From Gaiellasilicea sp963794385 (GTDB lineage Bacteria > Actinomycetota > Thermoleophilia > Gaiellales > Gaiellaceae): 64,000 bases of DNA. This document shows, piece by piece, positions 57,322 to 64,000 of the stretch (position 1 is its first letter; each line of letters starts with the position of its first letter). The stretch spans positions 1-64,000 of the forward strand of contig CAWCDT010000018.1 in assembly GCA_963794385.1 (NCBI GenBank). The letters run 5' to 3'. The notes under the pieces were generated by a model. That model saw only the letters and a program-made list of their open reading frames with translations, searched no databases and was not told where the DNA came from. A program made the translations under genes and the position numbers.

Positions 57322-57340
57322 GTAGTGGGGTTGCGACCCT
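57322..57340 (-). promoter_or_regulatory. Conserved leader block of M28 gene 2
   Basis: On the minus strand AGGGTCGCAACCCCACTAC, starting 47 bases before the ATG at 57275. It matches the block before copy 1 except for one inserted C. Confidence 0.5.
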
Positions 57341-57391
57341 AGCCGGCGTTTCTCAGATCTCTGCAAGCCAGTCATCGCATAGGGTGCGCGG

Positions 57392-58267
57392 GTGGATCCG
57401 CTCACCGTGGTCGTCCGCCGCGGCGGCGTCGAGGAGTCGCGCCACCATGTCCACGCCGTCGCTGTCCAGGACGGCACCGTCCTGGCCGAGTCGGGTGATC
57501 CCGGCCTCGTCTCGTACCTCCGCTCCTCGGCGAAGCCCTTCCAGGCGCTGCCGCTCGTGCGCGCCCGCGACGACCTGACGAACGAGGAGATCGCGATCGC
57601 GTCCGCCTCGCACCTCGCCTCGCCCGAACAGCTCGCCGCGGTGCGCAGCCTGCTCGACAAGGCCCCCGCCGCCGCGGACGAGCTCGAATGCGGGCCCGAC
57701 CCGACGCCGCTCGAGCACAACTGCTCGGGCAAGCACGCGGGCATGCTCGCCCTCTGCCGCGTGAAGGGCTGGGCGAGCGGTGGCTACCGCCTCCCGACCC
57801 ATCCCGTGCAGCACGGCTGCCTCGCCGAGGTCGCTGCCGCCTCCGACGTCGACGCCGAGGAGATCCCGACCGCGGTCGACGGATGCGGCGTCGTCACCTT
57901 TGCCCTTCCGCTCCGGCGCATGGCGGCGATGTTCGCGCGGCTCGAGCAGCTCGAGGGCGGCGAGCGGGTGGCCGCGGCGATGCGGGCGCACCCCGAGCTG
58001 ATCCGCGGGCCGACTGCCGCCGACACGATGCTGATGCAGCAACTCGAAGGCTGGACGGCCAAGGGAGGAGCGGAGGGTCTCCTGTGCGCCTGCGGGCCCG
58101 GCGGGCTCGGGCTCGCGCTCAAGGTCGAGGACGGCAGCATGCGCGCGATGCGTCCCGCGCTCGCCGAGCTGCTCCGTCGGCTCGGGATCGACCCGGGCGA
58201 CCTCGGCATCGAGCCGGTGTCGAACTCGCGCGGAGAGGTCGTCGGCGAGGTCGTCGTCAGTCGGTGA
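57392..58267 (+). CDS. L-asparaginase II family (thermolabile, Rhizobium-type) protein
   Basis: 291 residues from GTG. Belongs to the PF06089 asparaginase family, unrelated to the E. coli fold. Active-site elements are LRSSAKPFQALP (Ser-x-x-Lys near residue 45), HNCSGKHAGMLALC near 110, and VDGCGVVTFALPLRRMA near 162. The C-terminus ACGPGGLGLALKVEDG fits. Cytoplasmic asparagine use. Confidence 0.9.
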   Translation: MDPLTVVVRRGGVEESRHHVHAVAVQDGTVLAESGDPGLVSYLRSSAKPFQALPLVRARDDLTNEEIAIASASHLASPEQLAAVRSLLDKAPAAADELECGPDPTPLEHNCSGKHAGMLALCRVKGWASGGYRLPTHPVQHGCLAEVAAASDVDAEEIPTAVDGCGVVTFALPLRRMAAMFARLEQLEGGERVAAAMRAHPELIRGPTAADTMLMQQLEGWTAKGGAEGLLCACGPGGLGLALKVEDGSMRAMRPALAELLRRLGIDPGDLGIEPVSNSRGEVVGEVVVSR

Positions 58268-58434
58268 AGAACGAGTGAAAAACTGGTCTTCTCACACGTG
58301 GCCGGTCCGCGCTAGGATCCGAAGCCGATGGTCAGAGCCGGGGGCGAACAGCGACTCGGCTCTTCGTGTGTCTAGGTAGGTCGTCAGGCAGGTGCAGTGC
58401 CCCCCGTCCACCCACGCGAGAAAGCCGAGGTCAC
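58268..58434 (+). other. Leader region of the sigma factor gene
   Basis: 167 bases between asparaginase and rpoD. It includes an AT-richer start (GTGAAAAACTGGTCTTCTC) and a TAGGAT hexamer at 58313-58318 that could serve as a -10 element; no convincing -35 is seen. A GAGG ribosome site lies just before the GTG at 58435. Confidence 0.3.
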
Positions 58435-59532
58435 GTGCTCACCGTCGATATCGCTCTTCCCGAGGTCGAGGAGCTCCAGAAGCTCGTCCAGCACGGACAG
58501 GAGAAAGGGTTTCTCACCTATGACGAGATCGTCAGCGGCCTCGAGGAGGTCGATCTCACGAAGGAGCAGATCGAAGACTTCTACACCTACCTGATCGACC
58601 ACTCGATCGAGCTCGTCGAGGGCGAGCAGTACAAGTCGCCGCCGCACGAGCAGCCGGCGCTCGCCGAGGACGAGAAGACCGCGCCGAAGCTCGATCTCAC
58701 CGTCGAGCCCTCGCTCGACTCGCTGCGCCTCTACCTGCGCGAGATCGGCAAGGTGCCGCTCCTCACGGCCGACCAGGAGATCTATCTCGCCAAGCGGATC
58801 GAGCGCGGCGACATGGTCGCGAAGACGCAGATGACCGAGGCGAACCTGCGCCTCGTCGTCTCGATCGCGAAGGGCTACCTCGGACGGGGCCTCTCCTTTC
58901 TCGACCTGATCCAGGAGGGATCGCTCGGCCTGATCCGCGCGGTCGAGAAGTTCGACTACCGCAAGGGCTTCAAGTTCTCCACCTATGCGACGTGGTGGAT
59001 CCGGCAGGCCGTGACGCGGGCGATCGCCGACAAGGCGCGCACGATCCGGATCCCGGTGCACATGGTCGAGAAGCTGAACAAGGTCGTCCACATCGAGCGC
59101 CAGCTCGTGCAGCGGCTGGGCCGCGAGCCCAGGCCGGAGGAGATCGCGGAGGAGCTCGAGATCACGACCGACGAGGTGCGGGAGATCCTGCGCATGGCGC
59201 AGTTGCCCGTCTCGCTCGAGAAGCCGATCGGCGAGGAGGAGGAGAGCTCGCTCGGCGACTTCGTCCCGGACGACAGCGCCGAGTCCCCGTTCGACACTGC
59301 CTCGCTCTCGCTCCGCCGCGAGGACGTCGAGCACGCGCTGATGGCGTTGCCGGAGCGCGAGCGCAAGGTGATCGAGCTCCGCTTCGGCCTCTCCGGCGCG
59401 CAGCCCTACACGCTCGAGGAGGTCGGCCGGGCGTTCGGGGTCACACGCGAGCGGATCCGCCAGATCGAGAACAACACGCTCAAGAAGCTCGAAGGCCTGC
59501 CCGAAGCTCAGGCCCTGAAGAACTGCATGTAA
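58435..59532 (+). CDS. rpoD: Principal RNA polymerase sigma factor RpoD/SigA
   Basis: 365 residues from GTG. Region 1.1 (VEELQKLVQHGQEKGFLTYDE), region 1.2 (SLDSLRLYLREIGKVPLLT near 95), region 2 (ANLRLVVSIAKGYLGRGLSF, LIQEGSLGLIRAVEKFDYRK, ATWWIRQAVTRAIADKARTI), region 3, and region 4 with LPERERKVIELRFGL and YTLEEVGRAFGVTRERIRQI. It lacks the long acidic insert of many actinobacterial SigA proteins, so it is short but complete. Confidence 0.95.
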   Translation: MLTVDIALPEVEELQKLVQHGQEKGFLTYDEIVSGLEEVDLTKEQIEDFYTYLIDHSIELVEGEQYKSPPHEQPALAEDEKTAPKLDLTVEPSLDSLRLYLREIGKVPLLTADQEIYLAKRIERGDMVAKTQMTEANLRLVVSIAKGYLGRGLSFLDLIQEGSLGLIRAVEKFDYRKGFKFSTYATWWIRQAVTRAIADKARTIRIPVHMVEKLNKVVHIERQLVQRLGREPRPEEIAEELEITTDEVREILRMAQLPVSLEKPIGEEEESSLGDFVPDDSAESPFDTASLSLRREDVEHALMALPERERKVIELRFGLSGAQPYTLEEVGRAFGVTRERIRQIENNTLKKLEGLPEAQALKNCM

Positions 59533-59554
59533 CCGCCGTGTTGGCGGTCCGTCG

Positions 59555-59740
59555 CTAGTCGCTGTCGCGCGTCAGAGCGGCGTCTTCCGCCCTGCTCTCG
59601 GGCACGAAAAGCTTGCAGTGCGGGCACTTGAAGCCGCGGTGCCGCTCGGCGTCGCCTTCGAGCAGCTCTGCCCTGAACTGCTTCCCGCAATGCGGGCACG
59701 TAGCGACCTGCACCTCGCCCGATGTGGCGTCTGCTGCCAT
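59555..59740 (-). CDS. Small zinc-ribbon protein
   Basis: 61 residues. ATCPHCGKQFRAEL and GFKCPHCKLFVPE form a two-CxxC zinc ribbon, like other short actinobacterial proteins of unknown role. Convergent with rpoD, divergent from the aquaporin gene. Confidence 0.75.
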   Translation of the reverse strand: MAADATSGEVQVATCPHCGKQFRAELLEGDAERHRGFKCPHCKLFVPESRAEDAALTRDSD

Positions 59741-59804
59741 TGGGCATCACCGTAGCGAACCCGCCGGGAAGGCCTCCGTCCGACCCGCTTCGTATCCTCG
59801 CCGC

Positions 59805-60537
59805 GTGGAATACGAGCCTCTTCGCCGGGCGGTTGCGGAGCTGATCGGGACCTTCACGCTCATCTTCGCGGGCATGGGCGCCATCGTCGTCGCGCCCGAT
59901 ACGGGCCTGCTCGGCGTCGCGTCTCGCGCACGGGCTGGCGATCGCGATCATGGTGTCGGCCCTCGGCCACATCTCCGGTGGCCACTTCAACCCCGCGATC
60001 ACGCTCGGGTTCCTGGTCACGAGGCGCATCGCGCCGACGCTCGCTGTTACCTACTGGATCGCGCAACTCGCGGGCGGCGTTCTCGGCGCGCTCGCCTTGC
60101 GCGCCACGTTCCCGGACACTGCGAATCTCGACAGCGGCGTTCCGGTTCTGACCGGGATCGGCTCAGGCGCCGGCATCGCGCTCGAGGCGATCATGACGTT
60201 CCTCCTGGTCTGGGTCGTCTTCGCCACCGCGGTCGATCCGGGTGGCACCTTCAAGTCGATCGCAGGACTCGCCATCGGCCTCACGATCACGATCGACATC
60301 CTCGTCGGCGGCCCGCTCACCGGCGCGGCCATGAATCCGGCCCGATCGCTCGGGCCCGAGCTCGTCACGAACGTCTGGGACGACTGGTGGGTCTACCTCA
60401 TCGGTCCCAGCATCGGGGGAGTCGTGGCGGCGGTGCTCTACGAGTGGCTCTATCTGCGCCCGGTGGCGCCAATACCCGTCGGGCCGCCGGAGTCGGGCGT
60501 GCTCGAGCCGCGACCCGGCGACGCGGCCGCCGACTAG
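59805..60537 (+). CDS. MIP family channel (aquaporin), one frameshift
   Basis: About 244 residues from GTG. N-terminal AELIGTFTLIFAGMGAIVV; after a shift near 59922 LAIAIMVSALGHISGGHFNPAITLG gives the first NPA, and the second is in GPLTGAAMNPARSLGPELV near 170. The narrow spacing (His in the GGHFNPA and LVTN regions) is closer to water-selective aquaporins or AqpM-like channels than to GlpF; selectivity is not proven. Confidence 0.9.
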
Positions 60538-60564
60538 GGCAGCCGCGCCGCAGGCCGCTATCGC

Positions 60565-60933
60565 TTAGAAGCCGCCGTAGTAGCCGCCGACCCGCTCGCG
60601 ATACTTCTCGTCATCGCGGTGCAGGTCGGGGTCGAACTCCGGCGCGTTCTTGATCTCGTCCTTCGTCCTGCTGACGAACAACGTCTCGGTGTCGTGGTCG
60701 ACGCGCTCGACGACTCCGGCCGGAAGCAGAACCTTCTTGCCGAAGATCCACGGGCCGGTGTCGACGATCAACCGGCTGCTGCCGATCTCGCCGGTCGCGT
60801 CGTCGATCTTGCCGATGCCGCCGTCGATTGCCTCGACCGAGTAGCCCACCAGGTTCGCCGGGTTCACCGACTGATCCTGGAAGGTCCACATGTCAGCGGT
60901 CGTAACCCCCGACTGCATCTTCTGGCGATCCAT
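60565..60933 (-). CDS. PRC-barrel domain protein
   Basis: 122 residues. The PRC-barrel pattern is VGYSVEAIDGGIGKIDDATGEIGSSRLIVDTG-type near residues 29-60, then GKKVLLPAGVVERVDHDTETLFV. The tail is rich in Asp, Tyr and Gly (ERVGGYYGGF). Such proteins are stress-linked or RNA-processing-linked in other actinobacteria; role unknown here. Confidence 0.88.
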   Translation of the reverse strand: MDRQKMQSGVTTADMWTFQDQSVNPANLVGYSVEAIDGGIGKIDDATGEIGSSRLIVDTGPWIFGKKVLLPAGVVERVDHDTETLFVSRTKDEIKNAPEFDPDLHRDDEKYRERVGGYYGGF

Positions 60934-60962
60934 CTGTTCCTCCTCGGTTGGATACAGATCGT

Positions 60963-61349
60963 CTACCCGGAACCGCGACGGCTAATCAACGCACCGACGA
61001 TTGCCCCATAGGTTGTGTGATCTGCCACTTGCGGCAAGGTCGGCAACGCGCGGATACGCGGGAAGGCGCGCCCGAGCAGGCCGAGGTCGAGCGCCGCGAT
61101 CGCCAGCCCGGCGAGCGCCCCGCGGCGGGCGCCGCGCACGCCGGCCCGGTCGAGGACGAACGCCCAGCCCAGCGAGACGGCGACGTGCACCGGCACGGCC
61201 GCGGCGAGGAGCGGCAGGCGGCGTGTCTCCCGGGGGAGCAGGATCGATCCGGCCGCGAGCGCGGCCTGGAGCGGATCGCGGCCGGTGGCGAGCGCGTGGA
61301 CGGTCGAGGGCGCGCCCGAGAGCGCCGCGGCCACCAGCCCTGCGCGCAT
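60963..61349 (-). CDS. Hydrophobic membrane protein of unknown function
   Basis: 128 residues from ATG (GGAG lies 14 bases upstream). Three or four membrane segments: LVAAALSGAPSTVHALATG, LPLLAAAVPVHVAVSLGWAF, ALAGLAIAALDLGLLGRAFP and DHTTYGAIVGALI. The HALATGRDPL and FPRIRALP...QVADH segments look conserved. Family not identified. Confidence 0.65.
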   Translation of the reverse strand: MRAGLVAAALSGAPSTVHALATGRDPLQAALAAGSILLPRETRRLPLLAAAVPVHVAVSLGWAFVLDRAGVRGARRGALAGLAIAALDLGLLGRAFPRIRALPTLPQVADHTTYGAIVGALISRRGSG

Positions 61350-61466
61350 CGTCCGCCGCTCCACTCCGTAGTCCTCCGCAGTCGAATTCCGCGGACCTGC
61401 CGATGGCGGTGCACACGCCCGCCGCGATTCTCGGCTCAAGGTAACGGCCGACGAAAGGAGCAGGAG

Positions 61467-62042
61467 ATGAAGAAGTGGTTCGCATACGGTGGCATTGCAG
61501 CCAGCGTCGTGCTGATCGCCTTCGGAACCGGCGCAATCGTGGTCGGCGCGACGGGCTACGACGACGTCCGCGACGAGATCGCGCAGCAGAACATCACCGC
61601 GGGCGACGATGCCGCGGAGCTCACGAACGGCGCGCTCCAGCCGGGTGAGAAGATCACGACCGGCGCGGAGGCGCGCGCCTTCGCGGACATCATGGAGCAT
61701 CACACGCTCGAGGCGACCGAGGGCAAGCGGTACGCCGAGATGGGCCGCTTCCTCACGCCGAGCGGCGAGGACACGAGCGACGAGGCCCTCGCAGCGAAGA
61801 CCGAAGACGGCAGGCCGGTCGAGAACGGCCTCCGCAACATGTGGGTGACCGAGACGGCTCTGACGACGGCGCTGAACACGTCGTACTTCGCCGAGCGGGT
61901 CGCCTACTTCTCGATCGTCATGGGCGTCGCGCTCCTGCTGACCGGGATCGGGTTCCTCGTCCTCACCCTCGGTGGGGCGCTGGGCTGGGTCGCGCTTCCT
62001 CGGCGGAGCAAGGCGCTCGACACGGCGTCGGCCGCGACCTGA
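61467..62042 (+). CDS. Two-TM membrane protein of unknown function
   Basis: 191 residues from ATG after AGGAG. Membrane helices at about 7-28 (YGGIAASVVLIAFGTGAIVV) and 148-172. Between them is an exposed domain of about 110 residues containing MEHHTLEATEGKRYAEM and NMWVTETALTTALNTSYFAE. Similar proteins occur in other actinobacteria and are sometimes mislabelled as LigA dioxygenase; no enzymatic motif is visible. Confidence 0.75.
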   Translation: MKKWFAYGGIAASVVLIAFGTGAIVVGATGYDDVRDEIAQQNITAGDDAAELTNGALQPGEKITTGAEARAFADIMEHHTLEATEGKRYAEMGRFLTPSGEDTSDEALAAKTEDGRPVENGLRNMWVTETALTTALNTSYFAERVAYFSIVMGVALLLTGIGFLVLTLGGALGWVALPRRSKALDTASAAT

Positions 62043-62060
62043 GCAACACCGCGGTCAGCA

Positions 62061-62089
62061 TGAAGGGCGGGCCAGCGGCCCGCCCTTCA
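62061..62089. terminator. Hairpin terminator
   Basis: TGAAGGGCGGGCC and its exact complement form 13-bp arms around the 3-base loop AGC, 18 bases after the two-TM gene stop and before the GNAT/acyl-CoA-ligase-like gene. Confidence 0.85.
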
Positions 62090-62108
62090 CGCTTATAGCC
62101 TCAGGCTC

Positions 62109-64000
62109 ATGAGCACGGAGCAGCTCTCCACCGACGTCATCCTCCGGGACGGGAGCACCCTCCGCCTGCGCCCGCCGCGCCGCCAGGACGCAGACGCGCT
62201 GCTCGACCTCTTCCGGTCGCTCTCGGAGCGGAGCCTCTACCTCCGGTTCCACGGCTTTCCCAATCTCGGGCCGCGGCTCGTCGAGCCGCTGCTCGAGCCC
62301 GACTGGGACGAGCGCGGCGCCCTGCTCGGTGCGCTCGAGTCCGAGGGCGCCGAACGCGTCGTCGCGGTCGCCAACTACGTGCGCCTGCGCGACCCGGCGG
62401 TCGCCGAGTCGGCCTTTGCCGTCGCGGACGACTACCAGGGCCGCGGGATCGGCACGCGCCTGCTCGAGCAGCTCGCGGCGCGGGCGGCAGAACAGAGGAT
62501 CGAGCGCTTCGTGGCGCAGGTGCTGCCGGACAACCGCAACATGCTCGGCGTGTTCGAGGCGGCCGGCTTCGAGCTCACGCGCGAGCTCGCCGGCGGGGAG
62601 CTCGAGGTGCAGTTCCCGATCGCGCCGACCGAGGGTTACCGCGAGCGCGTCGACGAGCGCGACCACGAGGCCGTCCGAGCTTCGCTGCGCCCGTTCTTCG
62701 AGCCCGACAGCGTCGCCGTGATCGGCGCGTCGCGCCGGCGCGGCTCGATCGGCGGCGAGCTCTTCCGCAACATCCTCGCCGGCGACTTCCAGGGCGCCGC
62801 GCACCCCGTCAACCGCGACGGCGAGCCCGTCGCGGGCGTCCGTGGCTATCGCTCGATCACCGAGATCCCGGAGCACGTCGACCTGGCGGTGATCAGCCTG
62901 CCGGCCGCCGCGGTGCTGGGCGCAGCCGAGGAGGCCCTGCGCAAGGGCGTCAATGCGCTCGTGGTCATCTCGGCGGGCTTCGCCGAGATCGGCAGCGAGG
63001 GAGCGCGTCGCCAGGACGACCTTCTGGCCCTCGCTCGCGCGCACGGCGCCCGCTTGATCGGCCCCAACTGTCTCGGTATCGCCTCGTCGGCGACGAGCCT
63101 GAACGCGACCTTCGCGGCGCGCTCGGCGCCGCACGGAAACATCGGCTTCTCGTCGCAGAGCGGTGCTCTCGGCCTCGCCCTGCTCGAGGCGTCGGAAGCG
63201 CGCGGCCTCGGGCTCTCGGCCTTCGTCTCGATCGGGAACAAGGCCGACGTCTCGTCGAACGACCTGCTCGAGTGGTGGGAAGACGATCCGGCCACCGCCG
63301 TCGTCCTGCTCTATGTCGAGTCGTTCGGGAACCCACGACGGTTCGCCCGGCTCGCGCGGCGCGTCGCCCGGCGGAAGCCCGTGCTCGCGCTGAAGAGCGG
63401 CACGACGGCGACCGGCCAACGGGCCGCGAGCTCGCACACGGCGGCGCTGGCGGGCTCCGAGACGGCGGTCGACGCACTCTTCCACCAGGCCGGCGTGATC
63501 CGCGCCGCATCGCTCGAGGAGCTCGTCGACGTCGCGGCGCTCCTCTCGAGCCAGCCGGAGCCGAAGGGACGTCGTGTCGCCGTGCTCACGAACGCCGGCG
63601 GGCTCGGGATCCTCTGCGCCGACGCCTGCGAGGCGGCCGGGCTCGAGCTCCCGGAGCTCTCGCCCGCGACCGGAGAGGCGCTTGCTGCGCTGCTCTCGCC
63701 CGAGGCGAGCGCTGCGAACCCGGTCGACATGCTCGGCGGCGCGACCGCTGCCACCTACGCCGACGCGCTGCCCCTGCTGCTCGCAGACCCTCAGGTCGAC
63801 TCGGCCATCGTCCTTTTCGTGCCGACGGTGACTGCGACCGCCGAGCAGGTCGCGGACGCAGTCGAGCGTGCGGCTGCGGCGGCAGAGAGCGACAAGCCCG
63901 TGCTCGCCGTCGTGATGACGGCGGCGGGGATCCCCACCGCCCTTCGAAGCTCGGACGCACGCGTCGCCGCGTTTTCGTATCCCGAATCGGCGGCGCGCGC
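62109..64000 (+). CDS. GNAT acetyltransferase fused to NDP-forming acyl-CoA synthetase-like domains (PatA-like), 3' end outside window
   Basis: 630 residues visible from ATG, open to the window edge. Residues 1-180 are a GNAT domain (FAVADDYQGRGIGTRLLEQL near 115, then VLPDNRNMLGVFEAAGF). From 205 come a CoA-binding domain (SVAVIGASRRRGSIGGELF) and succinyl-CoA-ligase-like domains (ARLIGPNCLGI near 320, IGFSSQSGALGLALLEA near 345). GNAT first is the order known for Streptomyces lividans PatA, a protein lysine acetyltransferase; it is reversed in Salmonella Pat. A His in ASSHTAALAGSE sits where true ADP-forming enzymes carry the phospho-His. Confidence 0.88.
   Translation, partial: MSTEQLSTDVILRDGSTLRLRPPRRQDADALLDLFRSLSERSLYLRFHGFPNLGPRLVEPLLEPDWDERGALLGALESEGAERVVAVANYVRLRDPAVAESAFAVADDYQGRGIGTRLLEQLAARAAEQRIERFVAQVLPDNRNMLGVFEAAGFELTRELAGGELEVQFPIAPTEGYRERVDERDHEAVRASLRPFFEPDSVAVIGASRRRGSIGGELFRNILAGDFQGAAHPVNRDGEPVAGVRGYRSITEIPEHVDLAVISLPAAAVLGAAEEALRKGVNALVVISAGFAEIGSEGARRQDDLLALARAHGARLIGPNCLGIASSATSLNATFAARSAPHGNIGFSSQSGALGLALLEASEARGLGLSAFVSIGNKADVSSNDLLEWWEDDPATAVVLLYVESFGNPRRFARLARRVARRKPVLALKSGTTATGQRAASSHTAALAGSETAVDALFHQAGVIRAASLEELVDVAALLSSQPEPKGRRVAVLTNAGGLGILCADACEAAGLELPELSPATGEALAALLSPEASAANPVDMLGGATAATYADALPLLLADPQVDSAIVLFVPTVTATAEQVADAVERAAAAAESDKPVLAVVMTAAGIPTALRSSDARVAAFSYPESAAR

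Noticed and set aside
58280..58320. Sigma-70 promoter for rpoD
   Set aside because: TAGGAT could be a -10 element but no -35 hexamer with proper spacing matches, so it is only mentioned in the leader entry.
62055..63485. 476-codon minus-strand frame at the right end
   Set aside because: Antisense to the GNAT/acyl-CoA synthetase-like gene, which has clear motifs on the plus strand.

Overview
This is a 64 kb piece of a very GC-rich bacterial chromosome with dense gene packing and many ATGA/GTGA stop-start overlaps. The gene style and content suggest Actinomycetota, most likely class Thermoleophilia (Gaiellales or Solirubrobacterales relatives). The supporting content is a form I aerobic CO dehydrogenase cluster, an RskA-like anti-sigma/ECF pair, ThyX, an MptA/FolE2-type GTP cyclohydrolase, a Pat-like protein with an N-terminal GNAT domain, and a short RpoD. 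The taxonomy is inference. I see no rRNA, tRNA, CRISPR array, prophage or replication origin, and no gene-free stretch longer than 300 bases. About 25 genes can only be read by joining two or more frames. Most breaks are single-base shifts in short G or C runs, so they look like draft-assembly errors. The annotated spans below join the frames and state where each break lies.

Left third. Positions 1-4522 hold a winged-helix regulator that diverges from an aldo/keto reductase and leads an operon with an aldo/keto reductase-kinase-HAD fusion and a DNA alkylation repair protein. Positions 4565-10125 are a complete Dpp/Opp-type peptide ABC transporter. Positions 10176-12569 hold an M24 peptidase, a TIGR04076 protein and an LLM flavin oxidoreductase. 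Positions 12630-18364 hold a branched-chain-type ABC transporter (substrate-binding protein converging on livHMGF) with a co-transcribed FAD amine/amino-acid oxidase. Positions 18403-23011 are mixed: an M23 protein, an esterase, a flavin reductase, a disulfide oxidoreductase, a cytochrome P460 and a STAS protein. A REP-associated tyrosine transposase and matching REP palindromes lie at 23008-23612 and 26989-27037, on either side of a kynureninase-like PLP enzyme and a one-carbon pair (formate-THF ligase plus cyclodeaminase-like).

Middle. Positions 27059-36391 carry a cold-shock protein, DUF72, ThyX with a glyoxalase remnant, sigma/anti-sigma factors, a short-chain dehydrogenase, a degenerate cupredoxin, three superoxide-dismutase-fold genes (one badly broken, one fused to YceI), PlsY, the GTP cyclohydrolase and a minimal HisKA protein. 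Positions 36358-47094 are the CO dehydrogenase region: coxG, a zinc ribbon, five coupled single-TM proteins, coxMSLDE, a small Cys/His protein and a free-standing CoxL-like domain, with a divergent XdhC/CoxF-YHS fusion. The five TM proteins are the best candidate here for an undescribed system, possibly a membrane scaffold for the otherwise soluble CO dehydrogenase.

Right. Positions 47123-50934 hold a VOC protein, an acetyltransferase, an Fpg/Nei glycosylase, and an MFS transporter with an ArsR-like regulator. Positions 50954-53794 are a Fur/Zur regulator divergent from znuACB with two matching operator palindromes. Positions 53856-57275 are a tandem duplication of secreted M28 peptidases that includes leaders and terminators. 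The window ends with asparaginase, housekeeping sigma factor rpoD, small proteins, an aquaporin, a PRC-barrel protein and a GNAT/acyl-CoA-synthetase-like protein that runs off the right edge.
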